DNA of 64,000 bases. Source: Anaerosphaera aminiphila DSM 21120. Lineage in GTDB: Bacteria; Bacillota; Clostridia; Tissierellales; Peptoniphilaceae. Shown piece after piece: positions 40,309-51,000 of this stretch; positions within the stretch are counted from its first letter, which is position 1; each line of letters starts with the position of its first letter. The stretch lies in the NCBI RefSeq assembly GCF_900129925.1, contig NZ_FQXI01000002.1, forward strand, positions 103,497-167,496. Direction: 5' to 3'. The notes beneath the pieces are model-generated. The model did not search any database, was not told the DNA's origin, and worked only from the letters and a program-made list of their open reading frames with translations. A program made the translations under genes and the position numbers.

Positions 40309-40722
40309 ATGAATAACTTTGTAAGAGAACTATTTAGCGTAGAAACTATAGAACATCCTAAGTTGGAAACACTTTCAGAAACATTGGAAATTATACAGGA
40401 CGATTACTTGGAATTGCTGGTAAAAAATTACTATGTAGATGATGAAATTACCAGAAATCAAAAGATTTCAGAATTAAATGAAAAAATTAAAGCGGAGTTT
40501 AGAGAAAGATTATTAAAATTTTCAGCTGAAGAACATAAGTCATTTAATGAATTTTACAATGGAGTAGTGGACTATTCAGATGAAAATGTATATGTAAATT
40601 TAAAAAAATTTACTAATTTGGGAATGCTGTTTTTGTTTACAATAAATGATGGGAAACTATATACATTTAAAATACCTGATGAACTTTGTGTAGTATATGA
40701 AGAGATGTTAAAGAATAGTTAA
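40309..40722 (+). CDS. uncharacterised 137-residue protein
   Basis: I do not recognise this small acidic protein. No signal peptide or membrane segment. The N-terminal two-thirds are helical and charged (KISELNEKIKAEFRERLLKFSAEEH); the C-terminal third has alternating hydrophobic strands (LGMLFLFTINDGKLYTFKIPDEL). SD GTAGGAG lies before ATG, and a strong terminator follows. It stands alone between repeat copy 6 and the surface-protein locus. Codon use matches neighbours. A real gene is supported by the SD, length and terminator; role unknown. Confidence 0.72.
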   Translation: MNNFVRELFSVETIEHPKLETLSETLEIIQDDYLELLVKNYYVDDEITRNQKISELNEKIKAEFRERLLKFSAEEHKSFNEFYNGVVDYSDENVYVNLKKFTNLGMLFLFTINDGKLYTFKIPDELCVVYEEMLKNS

Positions 40723-40748
40723 AATATATCGGTATTTAAAAAAATACA

Positions 40749-40805
40749 TAAAGAGCAAATTGCTTTTAAAGGTTGATGGACCTTAAAGTAGTTTGCTCTT
40801 TTTTA
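40749..40805 (+). terminator. Long hairpin terminator
   Basis: AAGAGCAAA..TTTAAAGGT / ACCTTAAA..TTTGCTCTT stem of more than 20 bp with small internal loops, followed by T-run. Confidence 0.93.
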
Positions 40806-40916
40806 TATTATATTGGTTTTGGATAAGTAAAAAAATACTTGGAAATATAGAAAGTTTTTAGTTGTAGATATATAATTAAAATATAGAAATACATGATTTT
40901 AAATATCTAAATAAAT

Positions 40917-40956
40917 TTGGACAACTTATTAATCCTAGGATTAGTAGGTTGTTTTG
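40917..40956 (+). other. Orphan terminator-like hairpin in 508-bp gap
   Basis: ACAACtTATTAATCC TA GGATTAgTAgGTTGT followed by TTTTGCTT. It lies 112 bp after the preceding terminator and 275 bp before the next gene, with no ORF between. The remaining gap (40957-41230) is AT-rich, with the promoter near 41145. Confidence 0.5.
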
Positions 40957-41144
40957 CTTATAAATTTTACTTTTACTTTGAAAGGAGATTTTAAGTGTTA
41001 TCATAAAATAACTAAACATTAAATTTATAAGTAAGAGCTTTTAAAAAAGGATGAATTAGAAAGTGAAAGAGTGATTAAGCGGTGTAATAACTCTTATTTA
41101 GATGTTAAGAATATTTGCTAATATAAGATTCAAGGAAAAGTGTA

Positions 41145-41172
41145 TTTACAAATAATATTAATAAGGTATACT
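41145..41172 (+). promoter_or_regulatory. Promoter of beta-helix SLH gene
   Basis: TTTACA (41145-41150), 16-bp spacer, TATACT (41167-41172); leader about 50 nt. Confidence 0.65.
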
Positions 41173-41230
41173 ATTATAACATTGAATTTTAGACAGTTTT
41201 ATAAAATATAAATATGAGGTTGATTAATAA

Positions 41231-44200
41231 ATGGGAAAAAGTAAAATTTATAAGTTGTTTTTAGTGATGTTAGCTCTTGTAATTGTGGTTTTAACGCCAG
41301 TTGAAGAATTTGCAATGGGTGGAAATAACTATGTTGAATCATCAATGACAGAAAATGCCAATCTGAAAGGTACCGATGAAGAGGCCGAAGTAAATGATGA
41401 TTTAAATGAGGAAAATCTTGAAAATCTTGAAGAAGATATAGAAGAGGTAAGCGATGAATTATTTGATTTGAAATTAAAAATAACGGAGGAAATAAAAAAA
41501 ATTGTAAATGAGAGTATTTTAAAAGTAAAATCAGGTGAAATAAAAGTAGATGATAAAGAAAAGGTTGTAGGACTAATAGAAACTGAAGTAGATAAGGCTT
41601 TGAAAAATATTGAAGATTCCAAATCTATTGATGATGTAGAAAATGTAAAAATACAAACAGTAGAGAATATAGAACATATTTTATCTGCTAAAGTTACAGT
41701 ACTATCAGATGAAGAAAATTTAGAAACAGGTATCGAAGTTACAAATTTCGAAGAATTAAAGACAGCTATAGAAGAGGGAACTGAGGACACTATAATAATT
41801 GCTAATGACATTGAGATGAATGGGGAAATATATATCAGAAGACCATTGACTATAATAGGGAAAGGTAAGTCGTTTAAAATATTAAAGCCGTCAGATGATT
41901 ATTATGGGTTTATGTTTACTATAAGTGAAGAGGCTTCCGCTGTAACTTTTGAAAATTTAATTTTTGATGGCAGTGGGAAAAGTTGGGCAATTAGCAGTTT
42001 TGCAAAATATTTAAAGATTAGCGATTCACAATTTATAAACAATAAAATGAGTTCTTTAATAATTGATGCTGCAGAAGAAGATGCTGAAATTATTGTTGAA
42101 AATTCTCTATTTGAAAATAATAAATCAGATAACTATTACGCTGGAGGAATAAATATTCAACGTAATTCCGGAACTATAGATATAAGTAATAATAAATTCA
42201 AAGGTAATTCAGTTAATTACTATGGTGGCGCAATATGCATTAATGACAACTCCGGAACTATAAATATAAATGATGGATACTTTGAAAAAAATTCAACTGC
42301 TTTAGGTGGTGCAATAGGTGTTATAAGAAATGCGGGAACTATAAATATAAATGATGGGTGTTTTAAAGAGAATATTGCTAGGGAGCTAGGGGGAGCCATT
42401 TACTTTGAAGCAGGTCAAGAATATGAAAATGGTGGCGGATCTATGAATATAAGAGATACAAAATTTATAGAAAATACGACTGGAAACAATGGTGGAGCAA
42501 TTTATTTTACGGAGAAAAATTCCTTAAAAATAGATGACAGTACTTTTAAAAACAATAAAAGCAATAATGGTGGAGCTATTTACACACCGGGAAAATCTTC
42601 GAAATCTATAGAGATTAACAATACAGATTTCATTGGCAATATTGCAACGTATGGAGATCCTGAACTTGGAGCAATAGCAGGGAAAGGTGGAGCGCTACAC
42701 TTTGATAATGCAACTGTAAAGATAAATGGTGGGAATTTTGAAGACAACACAGCAATAGCCGGTGGCGGTGCTATTTATATAAATGACAATGCAGAAAATT
42801 CCTATGGTGAAAAACCGACTGGAATTAATTTAACTGTTTCAAATGCAAATTTTAAAAACAACAGCACCAGTGATGAAAATGGATTTGGTGGAGCAATATA
42901 CAGCGGTAAATCACCTGTTGAAGAGAAAGATACCTTAACCATAGGAAATACAAAATTTGAAGAGAATAAAACAACAGGTTCCGGAGGAGATGGTGGAGCA
43001 GTATTTACGAATAGTGACATAGTAGTATTAGATACAGTTAACTTTGCTAAAAATAGTACAGAAAAATCAGCTTCAGGTGGAGCTCTTTATATAATGGATT
43101 CTGATGCAAAAATAGATAATTCCACTTTTACTGATAATAGTGTCAATCGTTGGGGTGGAGCAGTTGTAGTTTATGATTCTGTTACAAATGTTAATAATTC
43201 CAAGTTTACAAATAATAAAACTAGTAGTGAGGAAGAACCTGAAGAATCACTGGGAGGAGCAATATACGTCTATGGAGATAAGGGAAAGCTAAATATAGCA
43301 AGCAGTGATTTTGATGAAAATAAGGCGACTTATGGTGGTGGAATTCATTTAGAGTTAGCAAACTCTGTAGAAATTTCTAATTCTAACTTTACTAAAAACA
43401 CTGCAAGTATAAATGGTGGCGCTATAAATGTGTTTCCAAGAGAAGATAGAATTACAACAGATGAAGACTTTATATACTATAGTCCACTAAAAGTAAGTGA
43501 TTCGAAATTTACAGAAAATACAGCAGGAAATGGATTCTATAGATTGGCGAAAGATAGTTTTCCTAAAATTTATGGAGTATATAAAACTAATGTTAAAGGG
43601 CTAAAGTCATTGTCAACTCCAGCTGATTTAGAATATGACACAGCATATAATAACTATGATATTAGCTATGTAGATGAATTAATTATTTTAAAAACTGATA
43701 ATTTATCAAATGACAAAGTAAAGATAGGCGATGTATTTAAATATTCAATTACAGTTGAAGATACAGACAATATAGATAAAAAAGAAGTAAAAATTTCAGA
43801 TGAAATACCAAACAAATTAGACGTTATATCTGTAACTCCAAAAGATGCAAAAATTACAGGGCAAAAAATAGAATACACCGTACCTGAAATAAAAACAGGT
43901 GAAACATTTACAATGACTATAGAAGTGAAAGTAAATACTTCAGTAAAAGACGGAGATAAGATTAAAAACGTAGCCCTTGTAGATGGGCAATATATTGCCA
44001 GTAGAGAACTGATAGTAGATGAACCATCAACATCAACAGGTTGGACATGGAGTGGTGGAGGAAGTACAACTACTACACTAAATAAAGATGACCACTATGC
44101 ATATATGATAGGTTATCCAAATGGAACAGTAAAATCTGAAGGAAAAATCACAAGAGCAGAAGTATCTACAATATTCTTTAGAATGATGACAGATGATTCT

Positions 44201-44800
44201 AGAAACAGCAATTGGAGCAGTGTAAATAACTACGATGACGTTGGAACGGAAACCTGGTATAACAATGCAATATCAACACTAAGTAATGCAAAGGCAGTAA
44301 CAGGATATCCGGATGGGAATTTTAAACCGAATGCAAAAATCACAAGAGGAGAATTTGCAACAATGGCATCCAGATTTCTATCAGATACAAGCTTACTAAC
44401 AAATAATAAATTTACAGACGTAAAGGGAAACTGGGCGGAAGAATCAATAAATAAATTAGCATCTCTAGGTTTAATAAGCGGATATACAGATGGAAGCTTT
44501 AAACCAGACCAGGAAATCACAAGAGCAGAAGCAGCAACACTAATGAATGCAGTATTAGAGAGAACACCGGATAAAGACCACTTATTAAGCAATATGAAGA
44601 AATGGACAGATAACTCTAATAAAAATGCATGGTACTATGCACAAATTCAAGAAGCAACAAACTCACACACCTATACAAGGTCGTCAAAGACAAGTATAGA
44701 AACATGGAGAGAACTACTTCCGGTTAGAGATTGGGCAGCACTTGAAAAAGCATGGAGTAGTGCCAACTCTGCATCAGGTGGGGGCAGTGTAATTAAATAA
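41231..44800 (+). CDS. SLH surface protein A: Pmp-like beta-helix, DUF11, 3xSLH
   Basis: Exported 1189-residue wall protein. Signal peptide 1-28 (MGKSKIYKLFLVMLALVIVV...EFA). Residues 35-155 are acidic and coiled-coil-like. About 165-800 is a right-handed beta-helix of roughly fifteen imperfect turns with the FxxNxxxxNGGAIY pattern (GGAICI, GGAIGV, GGAIYF, GGAIYT, GGALHF, GGAVFT, GGGIHL...), the motif of chlamydial Pmp proteins and other polymorphic adhesins. Residues 816-940 form a DUF11-type domain (VKIGDVFKYSITVEDTDN..IKTGETFTMTIEVKVN). Then TGWTWSGGGST, three SLH repeats (about 953-1130) and a tail ending GGGSVIK. The last ~260 codons are nearly identical to three following genes. Adhesion is inferred from architecture. 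Confidence 0.88.
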   Translation: MGKSKIYKLFLVMLALVIVVLTPVEEFAMGGNNYVESSMTENANLKGTDEEAEVNDDLNEENLENLEEDIEEVSDELFDLKLKITEEIKKIVNESILKVKSGEIKVDDKEKVVGLIETEVDKALKNIEDSKSIDDVENVKIQTVENIEHILSAKVTVLSDEENLETGIEVTNFEELKTAIEEGTEDTIIIANDIEMNGEIYIRRPLTIIGKGKSFKILKPSDDYYGFMFTISEEASAVTFENLIFDGSGKSWAISSFAKYLKISDSQFINNKMSSLIIDAAEEDAEIIVENSLFENNKSDNYYAGGINIQRNSGTIDISNNKFKGNSVNYYGGAICINDNSGTININDGYFEKNSTALGGAIGVIRNAGTININDGCFKENIARELGGAIYFEAGQEYENGGGSMNIRDTKFIENTTGNNGGAIYFTEKNSLKIDDSTFKNNKSNNGGAIYTPGKSSKSIEINNTDFIGNIATYGDPELGAIAGKGGALHFDNATVKINGGNFEDNTAIAGGGAIYINDNAENSYGEKPTGINLTVSNANFKNNSTSDENGFGGAIYSGKSPVEEKDTLTIGNTKFEENKTTGSGGDGGAVFTNSDIVVLDTVNFAKNSTEKSASGGALYIMDSDAKIDNSTFTDNSVNRWGGAVVVYDSVTNVNNSKFTNNKTSSEEEPEESLGGAIYVYGDKGKLNIASSDFDENKATYGGGIHLELANSVEISNSNFTKNTASINGGAINVFPREDRITTDEDFIYYSPLKVSDSKFTENTAGNGFYRLAKDSFPKIYGVYKTNVKGLKSLSTPADLEYDTAYNNYDISYVDELIILKTDNLSNDKVKIGDVFKYSITVEDTDNIDKKEVKISDEIPNKLDVISVTPKDAKITGQKIEYTVPEIKTGETFTMTIEVKVNTSVKDGDKIKNVALVDGQYIASRELIVDEPSTSTGWTWSGGGSTTTTLNKDDHYAYMIGYPNGTVKSEGKITRAEVSTIFFRMMTDDSRNSNWSSVNNYDDVGTETWYNNAISTLSNAKAVTGYPDGNFKPNAKITRGEFATMASRFLSDTSLLTNNKFTDVKGNWAEESINKLASLGLISGYTDGSFKPDQEITRAEAATLMNAVLERTPDKDHLLSNMKKWTDNSNKNAWYYAQIQEATNSHTYTRSSKTSIETWRELLPVRDWAALEKAWSSANSASGGGSVIK
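44023..44800 (+). repeat. SLH cassette, copy A (homologous: 47051-47816, 50481-51262, 54143-54921)
   Basis: About 0.78 kb at the 3' end of each of four surface genes is nearly identical at DNA level, from the TCAACAGGTTGGACATGG segment through three SLH repeats and the tail. Upstream parts are unrelated. Differences are scattered single bases, often synonymous. Confidence 0.9.
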
Positions 44801-44825
44801 TAAATAATTTTAAAAATTAAATAAT

Positions 44826-44872
44826 ACAAATAAGACAGTTCTTAATATTAAGGACTGTCTTATTTGTATAAA
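44826..44872 (+). terminator. Long inverted repeat after surface gene A
   Basis: Nearly perfect 20-bp inverted repeat, ACAAATAAGACAGT..ACTGTCTTATTTGT around CTTAATATTAAG. The T-run lies inside the right arm, so it may work as a weak terminator or in both directions. Confidence 0.65.
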
Positions 44873-44996
44873 AAAAATCAGAGACTATTGAGATTTTGTT
44901 TACTTACGCTTAAAAATAAATTATTATTCTGCAGTTATAAAAATAGAGATTTGGGTATTAATGGAAAAAAATTTATTAATTTAAAGGGGAAAAGTA

Positions 44997-47816
44997 ATGA
45001 GTAAAGAAAGAATTAAAAAAATAATTTCATTAATATTGGTATTCTTAATGGTATCTTTTACAGCTTTTGAAGGATTTGCTATGGAAAGCAATAATAATAG
45101 AAATGTAGTAAAAGCAGAGGGAAATGAGTCAGTAAATTTTAAACATGGGTGGTTATTAGATGAAATGGGAAATTTAAAGAAGGATGATGAAGGTTATTTT
45201 GTCTACACAATAACATCCGATGATTTTGTGGGAAATAAAGTGGAAGTAAATGGAGATTTGCTCTCAGGATATATGGAGATGATGATGCGTGTAAGTTTGA
45301 ATTGGGGTGAGCTGGAAACATTTCCTATAAAAATAGTCAATGAATCAGGCCGTGAGATAATATATAAAGACTATGAATTCAGGACAGAAAATTGGATACC
45401 TGCAGGAGAAACTGTACATCCAATCCCAGGAGAAATATTGAATCATAAATATTCAAAGATGTACACTTATGGATATGGAAGCGTGTGGCAGGAATATCTT
45501 CCAATGATGTTAGGTGAAGAGGTTGTAGGAAAAACACTTGAGAGTAAAAATTTTGATGGAAAGAATACACGCCTTTCAATGGCGCCATTAAGGGCTATAA
45601 ATCCGGTGATAATATCTTATTTTTCCAGCAATCCTGGAAAGAATTTAGGTTTAACGGGAAATAATTTAACAAATACTGCTGCATCAGTAACTCTGTTACA
45701 AATGAATGCATTTCCGGAATTGATTAAAAGTGCTTTTACATTTAAAAATTATCTTGGGATAGCTATAACCATGGAGGCTGATTATGACAGGACATATGCA
45801 GACTTAATATGTGCATTTTACAATGTAGAATCATTAGATGAATTGAACAGTGTTCAAAAGTATGCTGTATTGGGAAATGTTCTTGGGGAACCAAATTCAG
45901 CTCAAGTTGAAATCGTCCCGTACTATGCAAATGGCTCAGGGAAAAGCAATAAACAGAATTGGCTCATACCTTATGAAAAATTAAATGATGGAACTTTAGA
46001 TTTTTTTAAAACCTGGGGATATGCAGAAGATTTCGTCGAAGAAGGAGATATGTGGTTAAAGGGTGGAGGTACTATATCAGCTGATGAAGCGGCAACGTAT
46101 GCATATGGCGGAAACTTTTATCTAATGGAATCAGACCCGGAAGTCTTAGCTATGGCAATTGATTTTTTATATGGCAGTTCAATCAGACTGACATTCGATA
46201 ACAATTCCAGACCTATTAGTATTGAACCGGACTACTATCAAACATCTGAAAGAGATTTTTCAGGAATTAAATCATATTATGATAAATCTGAACTTGCAAA
46301 TGATCATATAAGAGAAGTTATGAATGATGGAGAAATACTACAAGATGGAGAATCTATAAAACTTGATGAGGTTAAAGGCTATATTGAAGTCCCAAATGCT
46401 TGGAAGAAAGAAGTGTTTTTTGATTTTGGATTTTCATTTTATTTTACCGGAGCAGGATGTGAAATAACCTATGACGGGAACGGTCATACAAGTGGAACAA
46501 CCCCGGTAGATAGCAGGAAATATATGAGTGATTCAGAGGTAACAGTACTGGGACAAAATGATTTATATAGGGATGGATATGTATTTTCAGGTTGGTCTAT
46601 AGATAAAAATGCAAATGCGGCAGAATTTATTGAAGGTGATACTTTTGTAATAACAGAAGATACTATTCTTTATGCAATATGGGAAAAGGAAATACCTACA
46701 GAAGTAGATTTAGTAAGTACGAAGAGAGATAACTTATCAAGCAACAAAGTAAAAATAGGAGACACTTTTAAATATACAATTTCTGTAAAAAATACTGGAA
46801 ACACAGCTGCTAAAAATATCTTAATAACAGATAATATTCCAAGTAAACTAGATATTAAGTCCGTAACCCCAAGTACAGCGAAAATTTCAGGGCAAAAAAT
46901 AGAATATACAGTGCCTGAAATAAAATCAGGTGAAACATTTACAATGACTATAGAAGTTAAAGTAAATAGTTCAGCAAAAGGCGGAGATAAGATTAAGAAT
47001 ATTGCAGTTGTAGATGGAGAAGACGTTCCAAGTAGAGAACTGCTAGTAGATGAACCATCAATATCAACAGGCTGGACATGGAGTGGTGGAGGAAGTACAA
47101 CCACACTAAATAAAGATGACCACTACGCATATATGATAGGTTATCCAAATGGAACAGTAAAACCTGAAGGAAAAATCACAAGAGCAGAAGTATCTACAAT
47201 ATTCTTTAGAATGATGACAGACGATTCCAGAAACAGCAATTGGAGTAGTGTAAATAACTATAATGACATTGGAGCAGAAACTTGGTATAACAACGCAATA
47301 TCAACACTAAGCAATGCAAAGGCAGTAACAGGATATCCGGACGGAAACTTTAAGCCAAATGCAAAAATCACAAGAGGTGAATTTGCAACAATGGCATCAA
47401 GATTCCTGTCAGATACAAGTTCGCTGACAAATAATAAATTTACAGACGTAAAGGGAAATTGGGCAGAAAGTGAAATAAATAAACTGGCATCTCTAGGTTT
47501 AATAAGCGGATATTCGGATGGAAACTTTAAACCAGACCAGGAAATCACAAGAGCAGAAGCAGCAACACTAATGAATGCAGTATTAGAGAGAACGCCGGAT
47601 AAAGACCACTTGTTAAGTAATATGAAGACATGGACAGATAACTCTAATAAAAATGCATGGTACTATGCACAAATACAAGAAGCTACAAACTCACACACCT
47701 ATACAAGACCATCAAAGACAAGTATAGAAACATGGAAAGAATTACTTCCGGTAAGAGATTGGGCAGCACTTGAAAAAGCATGGAGCAGTGCTCTGTATCT
47801 GGAAAAGGTAGTGTAA
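44997..47816 (+). CDS. SLH surface protein B: unknown N-domain, InlB repeat, DUF11, 3xSLH
   Basis: Exported 939-residue protein. Signal peptide 1-28 (ISLILVFLMVSFTAFEGFAM). Residues about 40-480 form a single large domain I do not recognise (WLLDEMGNLKKDDEGYFVY..., SMAPLRAINPVIISYF, ADLICAFYNVESLDELNSVQKYAVLGN). It contains one Cys and no known adhesin motif. An InlB B-repeat (485-562, EITYDGNGHTSGTTP..VFSGWSIDKNA..ILYAIWEKE), DUF11 (564-685) and three SLH (708-885) follow. The tail is frameshifted relative to paralogues: four bases missing after AGTGC (about 47790) change the conserved SGGGSVIK end to LYLEKVV. SLH domains are intact, so anchoring should persist. Confidence 0.85.
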   Translation: MSKERIKKIISLILVFLMVSFTAFEGFAMESNNNRNVVKAEGNESVNFKHGWLLDEMGNLKKDDEGYFVYTITSDDFVGNKVEVNGDLLSGYMEMMMRVSLNWGELETFPIKIVNESGREIIYKDYEFRTENWIPAGETVHPIPGEILNHKYSKMYTYGYGSVWQEYLPMMLGEEVVGKTLESKNFDGKNTRLSMAPLRAINPVIISYFSSNPGKNLGLTGNNLTNTAASVTLLQMNAFPELIKSAFTFKNYLGIAITMEADYDRTYADLICAFYNVESLDELNSVQKYAVLGNVLGEPNSAQVEIVPYYANGSGKSNKQNWLIPYEKLNDGTLDFFKTWGYAEDFVEEGDMWLKGGGTISADEAATYAYGGNFYLMESDPEVLAMAIDFLYGSSIRLTFDNNSRPISIEPDYYQTSERDFSGIKSYYDKSELANDHIREVMNDGEILQDGESIKLDEVKGYIEVPNAWKKEVFFDFGFSFYFTGAGCEITYDGNGHTSGTTPVDSRKYMSDSEVTVLGQNDLYRDGYVFSGWSIDKNANAAEFIEGDTFVITEDTILYAIWEKEIPTEVDLVSTKRDNLSSNKVKIGDTFKYTISVKNTGNTAAKNILITDNIPSKLDIKSVTPSTAKISGQKIEYTVPEIKSGETFTMTIEVKVNSSAKGGDKIKNIAVVDGEDVPSRELLVDEPSISTGWTWSGGGSTTTLNKDDHYAYMIGYPNGTVKPEGKITRAEVSTIFFRMMTDDSRNSNWSSVNNYNDIGAETWYNNAISTLSNAKAVTGYPDGNFKPNAKITRGEFATMASRFLSDTSSLTNNKFTDVKGNWAESEINKLASLGLISGYSDGNFKPDQEITRAEAATLMNAVLERTPDKDHLLSNMKTWTDNSNKNAWYYAQIQEATNSHTYTRPSKTSIETWKELLPVRDWAALEKAWSSALYLEKVV

Positions 47817-47877
47817 TTAAATAGTAAGATATTAAATTATGTGATTAATAAAATTAAAAGTGCATAAATTAAAACAC

Positions 47878-47914
47878 AAAAGACAAATTTTTAGAAAGGA
47901 ATATTTGTCTTTTG
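47878..47914 (+). terminator. Terminator of surface gene B
   Basis: AAAGACAAAT / ATTTGTCTTT stem with a 12-base loop and a short T-run. Confidence 0.75.
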
Positions 47915-47987
47915 TTGTTTATATATAGAGAATAAAAATACTTCGATCTAAATGAATTAAGCAGATAATGTGTAAGTAAATTTTATA

Positions 47988-48015
47988 TTGCAATATTGTG
48001 CTTTTATTGTATAAA
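47988..48015 (+). promoter_or_regulatory. Putative promoter of surface gene C
   Basis: TTGCAA (47988-47993), 16-bp spacer, TATAAA (48010-48015), 64 bp before the start. Confidence 0.5.
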
Positions 48016-48079
48016 TTAGAGTACATAAAGAGTATATGAGAGAAGAAGCTTAAACTTAATGTTAGAAAGGAGAATCAAA

Positions 48080-51000
48080 ATGAAAGGAAGAGTAAAAGGA
48101 AAGAGAACTATTGTTTTATTAGCACTGTTTATTCTAATATCATCATTTTCGGGATTTGCTATTGAAGAAGGCGCCTACATTGGGGATAGAATTGAGCGTG
48201 TAGAATTTGGAGAAATGAAGAGTATTTTTCCAACAGAAGTAGAAAAGAAGCAGAATGATGAGACAAAGAGTGATAGTTTAGAAAGGATAGATACGAATTA
48301 TGAGGTTACAGATAGAAAAATTTACATAAATTACTATAAAAATGAAGAGGATGCTAAGACTAGAGAGAATGCCGTCTATATTGATAAAGGATTTGAAAAC
48401 AATGGATACAAAATAGGGGATGATGTGCGTATATTATCTTTAGAAGAAGTGAATAGAAACTCCTATGGAGAAAAAATAACAAATAAAAATCCGGATATGA
48501 TGTTTTCGGGAACTTGGAACGATGGGAAAGGAAATAAATATAATATAATAGAGTATGCAGATAGTGATGAAAATAAGTTTCCGACTTTTAAAGCGTCTGA
48601 GGAGGATTTGCATTTATATTTAGAATGGATTAATAGAGATGACTATGAAGAATGTCTACAATCAGTTTGTGTAGGAGCGGACATACAGTACTATGATAGG
48701 AATGTGGGAATTTGGAACACTGAAAAAGAAGGTATTCCGACTATTAGAAACTTAATGGATTATGGCTCAGGTGAAGAAGAGTTTAAAGTTAGGATAGAGG
48801 TTGATTGGAATGAGCTAATACAATATTTTTCAGAGTTAAACGAATCACTAGATAAAAAAATTGAAAGGGAACAAGAACTTGCAAACAAAGGAGAAGGCAC
48901 CAAATTTTCTGCAACTTTGAATCAAACATTTACTGTAGAGTTGCCGGAAGGTTTGGATTATATTAATGGTAGTATTTCCTTTGAAATGGGAAGGGGAAGT
49001 TTATTTAAATTAGATGATACAAAAGGTGTTGACTACGATTCTGATTTGAATACTTTAAAAATTCCGATTACCTTGGAAAAGGAATATGATGATGAGAGTA
49101 TTGCTGAGTTTTTAAAAGATTTAAGAAGCAGTGCAGCTTTAAATGAGTATGGCTATCAATTAAAAGGTTTTATAGAAATTAAATTAATGACAAATGACAA
49201 TATGTCCGGATATTCAACTACATTTGTATCCTCTGATGGGGAGTTTAAAACAACAGAAACACGTGTTGAAGAAGCTAAGCAGAGTACATTAAATCAGATA
49301 TTTCATCTTTGTAATTTAGATCAGTTGCCTGGAGGGGAAGATTATATCTTAAATAATGAATTTCTTATTGATGTAAATGGGACAAGTGAAGAGGATTATA
49401 ACAATAAACTACTTGAGATACATAAAAAGTATATGTACAAGCCAACTTTAACAGTTCTAGCTCCATTTAGAATTAATGGAGACTTACTTGTAAATAAAAA
49501 GGGGAATAATCAACAAATGTCAATTTTAGATGACTATGATACAGAAAATAAAAAGGTTTTTAAAGTGGAAAAAAGAGATGTGCTTACAATATTAGGAACT
49601 TTAGATATTTATCCGGCTATGAAATTGTTTAAAAATATATTTTATCATTTTGGAGGAGCTACGGATTCTGTGGAAGTTGAGAATTTTACATCCATTTTTC
49701 AAATAAAGTTAACTATTCCCAATGGAATAGACTTAATTGATAGAACAAACGCTGGAATTAAAAAATCTTTGGAATATAAAATGGGTAATGATGCAAGTTT
49801 CTATAAAATTGAAAATGTTAAATATGAGGATGGTTTTAAAGATGGTAGCAAAAAAATTATAGTTGACTTTAAAGAAGAGGAAGATTATAAAAGTACGCCA
49901 CTGAGCTTTTTAGAAAGCAAGATAAATGGAGCTATTACCCAAGAGATATTTTCAAGTGTAGACAATTATTTATACATGAAAGATAATTTGGTGATTAGTG
50001 ATAAGGGCGTTGATATAAATACAATTGAAATGCAAGTTGAAGGAAAAATTAATTTTGCCTTTCCGGTGCCTCCGTTGTGTGAAGATGAGAAAAATTCGAT
50101 GGATTATTCCTATGAATACTATGGGATACAAACTCCGGAAGGTAGAGATGCCCATTACCCTAGTGTGTATGAAGGCAAAAAAAATGCGATGACACTTACT
50201 GTTGGAATAGATAAACTTCCAGTTGGAAAATATAAAGTGTTGTATGATGGAAACGAAGCTGATGCTGGAACTGTTTTGGATATTGTAGAATACGGTAATA
50301 AAGAAGTAGTGACTGTAAAAGATAATGAATTTACAAAAGCAAATCATATATTTAAGAGTTGGAACACAATGCCAAATGGAAATGGCATAGAATATGAATC
50401 AGGAGACACCTTTATTATTACGGAGAATGTTGTGCTATTTGCACAATGGGGAAAAGACGTTCCAAGTAGAGAACTTATAGTAGATGAGTCAATATCAACA
50501 GGCTGGACATGGAGTGGTGGAGGAAGTACAACTACTACACTAAATAAAGATGACCACTATGCATATATGATAGGTTATCCAAATGGAACAGTAAAACCTG
50601 AAGGAAAAATCACAAGAGCAGAAGTATCTACAATATTTTTTAGAATGATGACAGATAGCTCAAGAAACAGCAATTGGAGCAGTGTAAATAACTACAATGA
50701 CGTTGGAGCAGAAACTTGGTATAACAACGCAATATCAACACTAAGCAATGCAAAGGCAGTAACAGGATATCCGGATGGAAGTTTTAAGCCAAATGCAAAA
50801 ATCACAAGAGGAGAATTTGCAACAATGGCATCCAGATTCCTATCAGATACAAGCTCGCTGACAAACAATAAATTTACAGACGTAAAGGGAAATTGGGCAG
50901 AAAGTGAAATAAATAAACTGGCATCACTTGGTTTAATAAGTGGATATTCAGATGGAAGCTTCAAACCAGACCAGGAAATCACAAGAGCAGAAGCAGCAAC

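Noticed and set aside
42150..43450. CRISPR-like periodicity
   Set aside because: Periodic GGTGGAGC-type motifs encode beta-helix turns (GGAIY), are irregularly spaced and in frame; no spacer-repeat structure.
45760..45900. Thioester domain in surface protein B
   Set aside because: A lone Cys in LICAFYN and a Q in VQKYAVLG loosely recall TED motifs, but the spacing and flanking residues do not match convincingly.
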